A DNA stretch of 64,000 nt from CAWBBA01 sp963741625 (lineage in GTDB: Bacteria > Desulfobacterota > Desulfomonilia > Desulfomonilales > Desulfomonilaceae). The DNA lies in assembly GCA_963741625.1 (NCBI GenBank), contig CAVUIT010000019.1:1-64000 (forward strand), read 5' to 3'. Position numbers and translations under genes: made by a program. This document shows positions 17,281 to 26,034 of the stretch, in pieces (positions within the stretch are counted from its first letter, which is position 1; each line of letters begins with the position of its first letter). The notes beneath the pieces are model-generated. The model did not search any database. It was not told where the DNA came from and worked only from the letters and a program-made list of their open reading frames with translations.

Positions 17281-18657
17281 GTGAGCACAATTCCTACCAC
17301 TGTCAAGAACCTTGAATTAGTAGATAAACGACGCGAGCAAATTGTCCTCGCTGCCATTAAACTCTTTGCCAAAAAAGGATTCCACAAAACCACTCTCAGA
17401 AACCTCGCGGAAGAAACCGGTCTGAGCCAGGGGAATATCTACGACTATGTGGGGTCAAAGGAGGACATTTTCTTCCTGATCCACCAGTTCGCTGCCAGTT
17501 CAGCAATGGAAGCCATGACACAGGCCCTGGAAGAGGTCTCCGATCCTCTTGAAAAGCTGCTGCGCATGGTCCGAGCCGAGTTCAACACCATGGACAAGCT
17601 TGCAGACGCGATCATGCTCATTTACCAGGAGGGGCACATTCTCAAGAAGCCCCTCTTGCGGAGCCTCTTGAAGAAGGAACGGGCGCATCTGGAAGTGTTC
17701 GAGTCAATCATCGAAGAATGCGTCAAGACCGGTGTGCTTCGGGAGTGCAATGAGCGGGTGGTCGCAAACCTCATCAAGTCCATGGTCGACGCTTGGGTTC
17801 TCAAGAGGTGGGACCTCCGAGGTCACGCCAGCGCTATGGATGTCGAAAAGACGATTCTCGATTTGCTCTTTCGAGGGTTTCTCAAGGCTGACTCTTCCCC
17901 GGCGCAGCGTGAGCCGCAAACTCATGCTCTGGAAGGAAAGTCCGCGATTGTGGTGAACGGCGGTACTGTGTTGGGTACGGCTGTCATATCTTTTCTTCTG
18001 TCTCACGGTGTCAGATTGGCCGCGTACATGGACGGCCTAAAGAAGGGCCGTGAGTATCCTGTGATCAACCCCAAGACATCTAAGAACCTTACCCGTTATT
18101 CCAACTCAGAGCACGGACCCATGTGCCCGGAATTGTACAAACGAATGGAAGAAGGAATTGGCCCTGTTGACATCTACGTTCACGACACCGGCATAGGCAG
18201 TCTGAGGACCTCGGTTGCTCGGCAAGATACCTTTGAGGCTGCAAGCCGCCTGCAAGAAAACCTCACGTGCGCTGAGAACCTGGTGCCTGTGGTTCAAGAG
18301 AGCATGTCCAGAAGATCCTCCGGGCGCATCATTTACATAGCGCCGTGGGCCTGGGACAGGTACGCGAATTCAGTGAGTTACGAGACCGCAAAGGGTGCGG
18401 TGATAGCATTGACGCTCGCATGTGCGAAGGATACGGCCAGGTTTCACATTAACGTGAACTGTATTGTGCCGGGGTTCATAAGGGCTATACGTCCGTCAAA
18501 GATTCAGAAAGAGTTGGCCGAGAAACTGTTAGGCGAGATACCCGCGGGGCGCATGGGAGAACTGACCGACATAACAGAGGCTGTGTCATTCCTGGCGGGC
18601 GACTCATCGAAATATCTCACAGGCCAGGTATTGAAGTGCAGCGGAGGAGCTGACTGA
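17281..18657 (+). CDS. TetR-family regulator fused to a short-chain dehydrogenase/reductase domain
   Basis: One uninterrupted frame of 458 residues from the GTG at 17281; in-frame starts at 17221 or 17236 are possible. Residues ~1-205 are a TetR regulator: helix-turn-helix TTLRNLAEETGLSQGNIYDYVGSKED at ~38-62, then a ligand-binding domain. Residues ~219-458 are an SDR-type Rossmann domain (KSAIVVNGGTVLG, HDTGIGS, YETAKGAVIALT, NVNCIVPGFI, AVSFLAGDSSKYLTGQVLKCSGG). The YxxxK pair is present (Y367, K371), but the glycine motif and the usual catalytic Ser/Asn-Asn-Ala-Gly segments are altered. The SDR part may therefore be a ligand sensor rather than an enzyme. It precedes an acyl-CoA ligase and AbfD, so an acyl-CoA or hydroxyacyl ligand is plausible. 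Confidence 0.85.
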   Translation: MSTIPTTVKNLELVDKRREQIVLAAIKLFAKKGFHKTTLRNLAEETGLSQGNIYDYVGSKEDIFFLIHQFAASSAMEAMTQALEEVSDPLEKLLRMVRAEFNTMDKLADAIMLIYQEGHILKKPLLRSLLKKERAHLEVFESIIEECVKTGVLRECNERVVANLIKSMVDAWVLKRWDLRGHASAMDVEKTILDLLFRGFLKADSSPAQREPQTHALEGKSAIVVNGGTVLGTAVISFLLSHGVRLAAYMDGLKKGREYPVINPKTSKNLTRYSNSEHGPMCPELYKRMEEGIGPVDIYVHDTGIGSLRTSVARQDTFEAASRLQENLTCAENLVPVVQESMSRRSSGRIIYIAPWAWDRYANSVSYETAKGAVIALTLACAKDTARFHINVNCIVPGFIRAIRPSKIQKELAEKLLGEIPAGRMGELTDITEAVSFLAGDSSKYLTGQVLKCSGGAD

Positions 18658-18733
18658 AAGGAATTGCGGGGAGGACCTTTATACACAAAACAGTTTCCAG
18701 GGCAATGCCTTTTCCACCTATGTAGAGGACATT

Positions 18734-20416
18734 ATGCAATCGATTTACGAAAGAAGGCCGTGGTTGAGTTCTTATCCCGATGGGGTTGCTCACGACTTGG
18801 AGACGGCCTCGGCCACGGCCATAGATGACTTCAACAAATCAGTCCTTTCTCGGCCTGACTTCCCTGCGGTTTGCTACTTTGACCATGCGATTTCGTACCG
18901 GGAAGTCAACCGGCTCTCAGAGTCCTTGGCGGCCGCGTTCCATGACTTCGGCCTTCAGGCCGGTGATCGGATCATTGTAGACCTCCAGAACGTGCCCCAA
19001 TTCCTTGTCGCAATCTATGCTGCGTGGAAACTCGGCATCATAGTGGTTCCGGTGAATCCCATGTACAAGGAGCAGGAACTTTCGTATTTTTTTCGTGACT
19101 CCGGCGCCAAGCTGTTTTTTACTCTCGACGAAATTGCGAGCAATCTGGATCTTTCATTTTTGAAAGACACTGAGGTGGAGCAGATCATTACTACGTCTGC
19201 TCTTGATTTGCTCCCGGCTGAAGCCCCTCCCCCGGAAGCGCTCAAGAATACGAAACGGGTGAGCGTCGCAGGCTGTGTCAATCTCCTGGATATTCTCGAT
19301 AAATATAAGAACAAGAAGGTCGATTGCTGCGAGGTATCGCCCGATGCAGTGGCGTACTTGACTTATACATCCGGGACCACCGGTCAGCCCAAAGGGGCGA
19401 TGAACACACACGGTAACATTGCATTCAGCGCTCGCGTTTATCAGGCAATGATGGCGATCGACTCAACGGATGTGGTGCTCGGTGTTGCTCCACTTTTCCA
19501 CGTCACCGGTGAAGTGGCTCATGCGGCCATAGCAGCTCTAACCGGCATTCCAGTGGTCCTCTTTTACCGCTTCGATCCGGGTGAAGCCCTCCGGCTCATA
19601 GAGCGTTGGAAGGTGACTATGACGGTTGCTTCCATCACCGTGTACATCGCTTTGACGAATCATCCTGACATCGAAAAGAGGGACCTTTCCAGTTTCGTGA
19701 AAGCCTACAGCGGCGGAGCGCCGGTTTCCAAAGCGGTGGTGGACCATTTCGAGGAGTTGACCGGTCTTCGTCTCCATAATGTTTACGGAATGACCGAGAC
19801 AAATTCTCCGTCGCACATCACACCGTTGGGCATGCAAGGCCCGGTGGATGCTGAAAGCGGGGCCGTCTCGGTGGGAGTGCCGGTTCCTAATTCCGTTTCA
19901 AGAATCATGGACCTTGAGGATGGTTCGCGTGAGCTGGCGCCGGGTGAAGTCGGGGAAATAGTGAATCGCGGGCCGATGATCATCCCGGGGTATTGGAACA
20001 AGCCCGACGAAACCGCTCATGCCATACGGGATGGTTGGCTTTACAGCGGAGATGTAGGGAAGATGGACGAGCATGGGTGGTTCTATGTTGTAGATCGCAA
20101 GAAAGACCTGATCATTGCCTCGGGATACAAAGTGTGGCCCAGAGACGTCGAGGACGTGCTGTACCAGCATCCCGCCGTGCGGGAAGCGGCCGTGGTCGGC
20201 ATGCCGGACCCGTATCGTGGAGAGACGGTAAAGGCCTTCGTGGCCTTGAAGGAAGGCTTGGAAAGGCCGGTCACTTCAGACGACATCATATCGTTCTGCA
20301 AGAGCCGCATGGCCGCGTACAAGTACCCGCGAGAGGTCCAGTTCGTTTCAGAGATTCCGAAAACTCTGACTGGAAAATTCTTGCGCCGGGCGCTCCGCGA
20401 AAAGGAGAAATCGTAG
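18734..20416 (+). CDS. AMP-forming acyl-CoA synthetase
   Basis: An intact 560-residue ANL-superfamily ligase. Motifs in order: YTSGTTGQPKGAM (P-loop, ~211-223), APLFHVTGE, AYSGGAPVSK, HNVYGMTETN (adenylate site, ~351-360), LYSGDVGKMDEHGWFYVVDRKKDLII (hinge region) and IPKTLTGKFLRR (C-terminal catalytic Lys). It activates a carboxylate to acyl-AMP and then acyl-CoA. The 76-base gap after the TetR-SDR gene and the AbfD gene 40 bases downstream suggest one operon for activation and conversion of a C4-like or longer acid. Chain-length specificity cannot be read from the sequence. Confidence 0.9.
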   Translation: MQSIYERRPWLSSYPDGVAHDLETASATAIDDFNKSVLSRPDFPAVCYFDHAISYREVNRLSESLAAAFHDFGLQAGDRIIVDLQNVPQFLVAIYAAWKLGIIVVPVNPMYKEQELSYFFRDSGAKLFFTLDEIASNLDLSFLKDTEVEQIITTSALDLLPAEAPPPEALKNTKRVSVAGCVNLLDILDKYKNKKVDCCEVSPDAVAYLTYTSGTTGQPKGAMNTHGNIAFSARVYQAMMAIDSTDVVLGVAPLFHVTGEVAHAAIAALTGIPVVLFYRFDPGEALRLIERWKVTMTVASITVYIALTNHPDIEKRDLSSFVKAYSGGAPVSKAVVDHFEELTGLRLHNVYGMTETNSPSHITPLGMQGPVDAESGAVSVGVPVPNSVSRIMDLEDGSRELAPGEVGEIVNRGPMIIPGYWNKPDETAHAIRDGWLYSGDVGKMDEHGWFYVVDRKKDLIIASGYKVWPRDVEDVLYQHPAVREAAVVGMPDPYRGETVKAFVALKEGLERPVTSDDIISFCKSRMAAYKYPREVQFVSEIPKTLTGKFLRRALREKEKS

Positions 20417-20456
20417 GCACTTAAGGTGGAATTACCCCAAAAAGGAGTATCCGACA

Positions 20457-22008
20457 ATGACAATGATGACGGGAAAAGAATACATTGAATCTTTGCGGGA
20501 ATTGCAGCCCGAAGTCTATTTCATGGGCGAAAGAGTTACCAATGTAGTGGATGAGCCTATGTTCGCGCCTCACATAAACACCGCAGCCATGACGTATGAG
20601 TTAGCGCACGACCCTCTCCACGAAGAGATCATGACCGCAACGTCTCATCTCACCGGCAACAAGATCAATCGGTTCACTCACATACACCAGAGTATCGACG
20701 ATCTAGTTAAGAAAGTGAGGATGATGCGCCTTTTAGGCCAGAAAACAGGGACGTGTTTTCAGCGGTGTGTCGGGTTCGACGGCCTGAACGCCTTGTATGC
20801 GACGACTTACGACGTCGATGCAAAACACGGAACTACCTACCACCAGCGCTTCAAGGACTTCCTCGGTTACGTTCAGGAACGGGACTACATGTCCGCGGGG
20901 GCTATGACCGACGCTCGTGGGGATAGGAGCCTCAGACCCCACCAACAAAAGAACCCCAAATTGTACCTCCACATCACCGAGCGCAGAGACGACGGGATCG
21001 TTGTTAACGGTGCAAAAGCGCACATAACAGGTGTCATCAACTCCCATGAAATCATAGTCATGCCGACGCGAGCCATGGGAGAGGAGGATAAGGACTTCGC
21101 GGTTTCTTTCGCCGTGCCGGTCAATGCAAAAGGTATCAAGTTAGTTTTCGCCCGACAAACCAACGATACCCGACGCCTGGAGAGTCCCCTGGACTCGGGC
21201 AATCCCGAAATTTGCCTGTGTAGGCGGTGAAGCGCTGATCCTGTTTAAAGACGTCTTCGTGCCTTGGGAAAGAGTTTTCATGGCCGGCGAATATGAATTT
21301 GCCGGACCCCTGGTGGAACTCTTCGCCGGACATCACAGGGCCAACTACGGCGGATGCAAAGTGGGGCTGGCCGATGTGGTTTGTGGCGGCTCTCATTGGC
21401 TTGCGGACGCTCACGGCGTTGCCAAGGCTTCTCATATTCTGGACAAGCTCACCGAAATGGTCGCCATGGCCGAAACCTGCTGGTCTTGCTCCCTGGCCTG
21501 TTCGTATGAAGGGCACAAAACAGCTTCCGGGGCGTATAGTGTGAATCCGTTGCTGGCCAGTGTTACCAAGCTGAACATAACTGAGATGGTTTACGAATGG
21601 ATGCGTTTAGCCCAGGACATCGCTGGAGGAAAGATCATCACGTTACCCTCGGAGAGCGACATGGACAACCCGGAGATCGGGGAAGTGGTTGCAGAGTATT
21701 TTGCGGGTAGAGAAGGGGTAGATGTGCATGACATTTTGAAGATGCTCAGGCTCATTGAAAGCATGTCGATCGGCGCGGGGCTTCCCGAAGCCATGCACGG
21801 CGCCGGTTCTCCGGCAGCGCAAAAGATTATCATTGCACGCCGCAGCGGCATCGAAAAGAAGAGAGAACTGGCGGAAACCATAGCGGGCATAAGAAAAGAC
21901 GAGACCTTTGAGAAGATCCTGGGCAAACCTGAAGAGGAATATTGGGAGGAAACCAAGGAAAAAATCCAGGCCGGCAAAGTAAAGATTTGTCGCCGGATCA
22001 CCGGATGA
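20457..22008 (+). CDS. abfD: 4-hydroxybutyryl-CoA dehydratase / vinylacetyl-CoA isomerase (AbfD-like), one frame break
   Basis: Starts at the ATG at 20457 behind AAGGAG. The HpaB/AbfD fold is evident. [4Fe-4S] ligands match those known from Clostridium aminobutyricum AbfD: C100-x3-C104 (TCFQRCVGFD) and the later His...Cys-Lys (HHRANYGGCK). FAD-binding segments (HITGVINSHEIIVMPTRAM) are also present. The first frame ends at 21230 and the second continues from FACVGGEALILFKDVFVPWERV. The phase change near 21195-21210 equals one inserted base and restores about 516 residues. The enzyme dehydrates 4-hydroxybutyryl-CoA to crotonyl-CoA by a radical mechanism. The reaction inferred here may differ, because uncharacterised AbfD-like paralogues exist. 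Confidence 0.87.
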
Positions 22009-22063
22009 TTTGCCATGGCGCCAATGTGCTTTCAAACAGGTAACTTGGGGAAGAGACTTACTC

Positions 22064-22219
22064 TGTCATTGCGAGGGGTGAAATCCCGCGTTCCGCGGGA
22101 AAGCAATCTCATTGGTGGGACCGTCCCGCGCAGAACGCGGGATTGCCGGTCATTCAAAATTAGCCAGCGGGACGTCCATCCCCGCGGAGATTGCTTCAGG
22201 CGGAGCCCTCGCAATGACA
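22064..22219. repeat. TTGCGAGG-type element with perfect 13-bp inverted ends
   Basis: TGTCATTGCGAGG (22064-22076) is exactly complementary to CCTCGCAATGACA (22207-22219). Further inside, AAGCAATCTC pairs with GAGATTGCTT. The centre carries the GGGACCGTCCCGCG...ACGCGGGATTGCCGGTCATTC module also seen at 23550-23590, so this is a composite element. The rest of 22009-22304 has no gene. Confidence 0.75.
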
Positions 22220-22304
22220 TTCCAGATCGTACTAGCAACTTACTTTTTCGAACGCACGTTGGCAGGGAGCTCAAATATTGGAGCCAAGAGGTCTTGCTGC
22301 GACA

Positions 22305-22619
22305 ATGGAGGTCAGGCTCTTAACAATCCGGGTCCGCTATTGCGGCGGCTGTAACCCCGAAATTGATCGCGGCTCCCTCGTGAGCCGTTTGAATAGGATC
22401 ATGCAGTCAGAAGGAATCCGAGCCGTATTTGGCAAAGACGGCCAACCCGACTGGGTGTTGCTGGTAAACGGCTGCCCGCGAGCATGCCTTGAAGACGAGC
22501 TTCCACAGGACGCAAAACCGCCTCGGCGCATTTCAGTGGAAGGGAGCCACCTGGATTATAGACCAGTGCCCGAAGATGAACTGCCGCAGGCCGTGTGGGA
22601 AACAATGAGAAGTGCTTAA
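22305..22619 (+). CDS. Small protein with CGGCNPxxDR and NGCPRAC cysteine motifs
   Basis: A 104-residue frame starting at the ATG at 22305 (a TTG at 22278 is an alternative). It begins with IRVRYCGGCNPEIDRGSLVSRL and later has LLVNGCPRACLEDELP. Four or five cysteines in two clusters suggest metal or redox chemistry; no membrane segment or signal peptide is seen. I do not know a characterised family member. Similar CGGCNP small proteins occur near CoA-metabolism genes in anaerobes to my recollection, which fits its place between AbfD and an SDR. Function is unknown. Confidence 0.6.
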   Translation: MEVRLLTIRVRYCGGCNPEIDRGSLVSRLNRIMQSEGIRAVFGKDGQPDWVLLVNGCPRACLEDELPQDAKPPRRISVEGSHLDYRPVPEDELPQAVWETMRSA

Positions 22620-22677
22620 AGCGGGTGTCAAAAAGCTCCGCTAACCAGACTGAAAATAACCGCGAGGATCCAACCGC

Positions 22678-23442
22678 ATGTACCGAGAACTCTTTGACCT
22701 GTCAGGTCGCGTAGCCCTGGTCACCGGCGCATCAAAGGGCCTGGGAAAGGCAATTGCCTTGGCTCTAGCAGGCGCCGGCGCGGATATCGCACTCTACGCC
22801 CGCAACAGAGAAGACCTCGAAGCGGTCAAGGCTTCTGTGGAGGCCCTCGGCCGAAGGGCCGAAATCTTCTGTGTAGATGTTTTGGACAAAGCACTGATAG
22901 ATGAATGCGTGAAGGCCACTCTGGAAGCCTTCGGACACATAGATATCCTTGCGAACAATGCCGGGGTAAATGTCCGAAAGCCCGTGCTCGAACTGTCTGC
23001 TGAAGAGTGGGACCTGGTCATTGACACGAACCTGAAGGGCTATTTTCTAATGGCCCAGGCTGTGGTCCCGCACATGCTTGCCCGCCGAAGCGGCAAGGTC
23101 ATCAACATGGCCTCCATCCTGGGTGCGGTGGCCCTTCCTTCTCAGCTCGCCTACGCCTCCAGCAAGGGAGGCGTCATGCAGATGACGAAAGTGATGGCGT
23201 TGGAGTGGGCCAAGGAGGGCGTCCAAGTGAACGCCATTGGGCCGACCTATTTTGAAACTCCCCTCGTAGCGCAGTTGCGAAATGATCCTGAACGCTACCG
23301 GTTCATTGTGGAACGCACCCCGATGGGTCGTTGGGGACAGCCTGACGAACTTGCGGGGATCGTGATCTTTCTAGCTTCTAGAGCCTCGGATTTCATCACA
23401 GGTCAGACGATCTTCATCGATGGAGGGTGGACCATCTGGTAA
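22678..23442 (+). CDS. Short-chain dehydrogenase/reductase
   Basis: An intact 254-residue classical SDR. The NAD(P) site TGASKGLGKAIA is at ~17-28, the structural motif NNAG at ~92-95, catalytic Ser in NMASILG, and YxxxK in YASSKGG (~158-162). The C-terminus DFITGQTIFIDGGWTIW is typical. It resembles gluconate 5-dehydrogenase or 3-oxoacyl reductase-like members. In this neighbourhood a hydroxyacyl-CoA or hydroxy-acid dehydrogenase role is plausible but not proved. Unlike the SDR domain of the TetR fusion upstream, all catalytic residues are present. Confidence 0.88.
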   Translation: MYRELFDLSGRVALVTGASKGLGKAIALALAGAGADIALYARNREDLEAVKASVEALGRRAEIFCVDVLDKALIDECVKATLEAFGHIDILANNAGVNVRKPVLELSAEEWDLVIDTNLKGYFLMAQAVVPHMLARRSGKVINMASILGAVALPSQLAYASSKGGVMQMTKVMALEWAKEGVQVNAIGPTYFETPLVAQLRNDPERYRFIVERTPMGRWGQPDELAGIVIFLASRASDFITGQTIFIDGGWTIW

Positions 23443-23545
23443 GCGTGAAAGGTTCCGGGGAAGGGCCGTTATCGACGGTGGGCGAGGCTGACCTGGAAAT
23501 GAGAATGCTTTGTGTTGCGTTTCTCAAGAATAGTGCCAGTTGCAT

Positions 23546-23623
23546 AGTAGGACCGTCCCGCGCGGAACGCGGGATTGCCGGTCATTCGTACATCCCACTG
23601 ACCGGCAAGATGCCGGTCCTACT
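23546..23623. repeat. GTAGGACCG-type element with 10-bp inverted ends
   Basis: AGTAGGACCG (23546-23555) pairs exactly with CGGTCCTACT (23614-23623). The inside holds CGCGGAACGCGGGATTGCCGG and ACCGGCAAGATGCCGG hairpins. Related copies lie at 13205-13345, inside 22064-22219, and at 38739-38834. The remaining 334-base gap (23443-23776) has no recognisable gene. Confidence 0.7.
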
Positions 23624-23776
23624 GAGGGTTACCGCAGCAGATGAGGTCGTGTACTTGTGTCGTCTCCTATGGCGACCGCGGGACTTCATCACCGAACTTG
23701 CGGAACAGCGTATTCGTTGAACAGGGCTGGAAGATGTCGTGGGTTTAAATCCGGCCGAAAAGGAAGGAGGAACAGT

Positions 23777-25066
23777 ATGGACGAACACGGGACGAAGCGT
23801 AGGGATTTTTTGAAACTGGGACTCGTGACCGCTGCGGCAGCGGCATTGGGCCCCGGGGTCATGAAACCCGTCGGGTTGTGGGCGGCAACTCCAGCGATTA
23901 AGGGCCCCATCAAAGTAGGCTATCAGGCGGTCCTTTCCGGGACTCTTGCTGGGTACGGAGAGTTCCACAAGATGGGAGCCTTGATGGCTGTCGAGGAGAT
24001 CAACGCCGCTGGAGGAATTGCGGGCAACAAGATCGAAATGGAGTTCCGCGACTCTACCCTTGCAGCTCCTGCAGCGATCCAGAATGCCCGCTATTTTGTG
24101 GATAGTTGGGGAGCTGACTTCCTTGCGGGTGTGGATTCCTCCGGTCAGGCCCTGGCCCTAGCTCCCGTAGTAGGCGAGCTGGACAGGATACTGATGGTCA
24201 CTCACGCAGCAACAGAGAAACTCACCGAGGAAGAGGTCTTCAAGAAGGGGATCAAGCAGGTTTTCCGCATCTGCACTCCTACTTATCAGGATGGGAATGC
24301 GGCAGCGTTCGTGGCAAAAGATCTGCCGGCCACTACCTGGGCCACAATCAACCCGAAATACGAGTACGGGTACGCAACCTGGAAGATGTTCCAGGAGACG
24401 CTCGGCAAACTAAAACCGGGAGTCAAGTTTGTCGCTGACTCTTGGGCCCCTTTTGGAACCACTGACTTCCGCTCGCACATTAACACGATATTGGACGCTA
24501 AGCCTGAAGGGCTCTATTCGGTGGTCTGGGCCGGCGAGCTCATCACTATGATGAAGCAGGCTCAGCAGGCCGGATTGTTTGACAAAATCAAGCACGTCAT
24601 GCTCCCAGTGGGGGCAGCCATGGACGTCCTGGAAGGGTTGGGGCCTGAGATGCCTGATAACATCTGGATCTCCGGACGCTACTTCTTCCTCTACCCGGAT
24701 ACTGCCCAGAATAAAGATTGGGTCGCTCGCTTCAGGAAACGCTGGAATCATTATCCTGCTTACGTCTCTGAGACTGGGTATTCCACAATGTTCGCATTTA
24801 AGAAAGCAGTCGAGGCCGCGGGATCGAAGGAAACAGCCAAGGTGATTCCGGCTCTCGAAGGGATGGAACTCGATTCTCCCGCGGGGCATCGTGTCTTCCG
24901 AAAGGAAGATCACCAGGCGATGTACGATGTGCCCTGGGGCCTGACAAAAGCCGATCCGGCCTATCCTTTCAAGATCATGGGGAAGCAGGTGGTAATCCCT
25001 GCGAAAGAATGTTTCAACCGCCCTCCGTTCGAAGGGGCTGCATGCCAGCCGCCCTTTAAGTCATAA
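23777..25066 (+). CDS. livK: Branched-chain amino-acid-type ABC substrate-binding protein (Tat signal)
   Basis: Starts at the ATG at 23777 behind GGAAGGAGG; 429 residues. The N-terminus carries a twin-arginine signal (TKRRDFLKLGLVTAAAAALGPG), so it is probably exported folded. The mature domain is a periplasmic binding fold of the Leu/Ile/Val-binding type: IKVGYQAVLSGTLAGYG, MAVEEINAAGGIAGNKIEMEF, GVDSSGQALALAPV, INPKYEYGYATW and SETGYSTMFAFKKAVEAAGS. It heads a complete livHMGF gene set. The ligand could be an amino acid or, given the upstream CoA ligase and AbfD, a carboxylic acid. The symbol denotes family only. Confidence 0.9.
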   Translation: MDEHGTKRRDFLKLGLVTAAAAALGPGVMKPVGLWAATPAIKGPIKVGYQAVLSGTLAGYGEFHKMGALMAVEEINAAGGIAGNKIEMEFRDSTLAAPAAIQNARYFVDSWGADFLAGVDSSGQALALAPVVGELDRILMVTHAATEKLTEEEVFKKGIKQVFRICTPTYQDGNAAAFVAKDLPATTWATINPKYEYGYATWKMFQETLGKLKPGVKFVADSWAPFGTTDFRSHINTILDAKPEGLYSVVWAGELITMMKQAQQAGLFDKIKHVMLPVGAAMDVLEGLGPEMPDNIWISGRYFFLYPDTAQNKDWVARFRKRWNHYPAYVSETGYSTMFAFKKAVEAAGSKETAKVIPALEGMELDSPAGHRVFRKEDHQAMYDVPWGLTKADPAYPFKIMGKQVVIPAKECFNRPPFEGAACQPPFKS

Positions 25067-25072
25067 ATAACT

Positions 25073-25127
25073 TGTCGCAAGGGGCAGGGTGGAGGGTGCA
25101 GCCTCCGAACCTTGCACCCTTGCGACA
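25073..25127 (+). promoter_or_regulatory. Intergenic hairpin between the binding protein and permease genes
   Basis: TGTCGCAAGGG (25073-25083) pairs perfectly with CCCTTGCGACA (25117-25127). An alternative inner stem GGGTGCA/TGCACCC (25094-25100 with 25113-25119) competes for the same CCC. There is no T-tract. Such hairpins often protect upstream mRNA or attenuate readthrough, giving more binding protein than permease; that role is inferred. Confidence 0.6.
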
Positions 25128-25164
25128 CACTTGAACCCAGGCTCTTAACGGAGAAGCAACGTAC

Positions 25165-26034
25165 ATGTCGCAATCTCTGGTCCACGTGATTCTTGCCGGG
25201 ATTTCAGCCGGTATGTTCATCTGGCTCGTAGCAAGTGGTCTGACACTGGTCTTTGGTGTCCTTCGTGTGCTGAACTTCGCGCACGGCAGCTTTTACATGC
25301 TCGGGGCCTATGTCTGCTACACGGTTCTCAAAGCAATGGGCGGCAATTTTTGGCTGGGACTATTGCTCGGACCGCTGATCGTCGGGTTGGTCGGATACGC
25401 TATGGAGAGGTTCCTGCTCCGGTACGTGTATCACTTGGAACTTGCCTACCAGCTACTCCTTACATTTGCGATGGTCCTGGTCTTTGATGATACGGTGAAG
25501 ATGATCTGGGGAGCGGGCTCCACCAGCTCACCCGCGGTCCCGGGCCTTTCAGGGTCGGTGTTGATCCTGGACCGTCAGTTCCCCGTGTACAACCTTTTCA
25601 TCATAGCTGTGGGTCCGCTGGTCGCAATTGGACTGTATGCGCTGTTGGAAAAGACATGGTGGGGCCGGATAATCCGGGCCGCTTCCTCCGATCGTGAAAT
25701 GGCCTCGGCTATCGGGGTCAAGGTGCCGACACTCTATACTGCCGTGTTCATGTTCGGGGCCTGGCTCTCCGCGATGGGCGGGGCGTTGGCCGTTCCTTAC
25801 GTGGGACTTCTGACGACCGGCATGGGCGAAACCATCATCATTGAGGCCTTCGTTGTAGTTGTTATCGGTGGATTGGGAAGTCTCAAGGGGGCTTTTCTGG
25901 GATCTCTGGTCATTGGCCTTCTCAGCTCCTTTGGCACGAGATACATACCGATGCTTGACATGTTCCTCACTTTCATACTCATGGCTGCCGTTCTTCTGTG
26001 GCGGCCGCAGGGTTTCTTCGCAGAGGGCTCATAG
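25165..26034 (+). CDS. livH: Branched-chain amino-acid-type ABC permease LivH
   Basis: An intact 289-residue inner-membrane protein with about eight hydrophobic segments. Typical LivH sequences are GLTLVFGVLRVLNFAHGSFYMLGAY near the N-terminus and IRAASSDREMASAIGVKVPTLYTAVFMFGAWLSAMGGALA and FVVVVIGGLGSLKGAFLGSLVIGL (EAA-like loop region) in the second half. Its TAG stop abuts the livM ATG directly. It forms the channel with LivM. Confidence 0.93.
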   Translation: MSQSLVHVILAGISAGMFIWLVASGLTLVFGVLRVLNFAHGSFYMLGAYVCYTVLKAMGGNFWLGLLLGPLIVGLVGYAMERFLLRYVYHLELAYQLLLTFAMVLVFDDTVKMIWGAGSTSSPAVPGLSGSVLILDRQFPVYNLFIIAVGPLVAIGLYALLEKTWWGRIIRAASSDREMASAIGVKVPTLYTAVFMFGAWLSAMGGALAVPYVGLLTTGMGETIIIEAFVVVVIGGLGSLKGAFLGSLVIGLLSSFGTRYIPMLDMFLTFILMAAVLLWRPQGFFAEGS

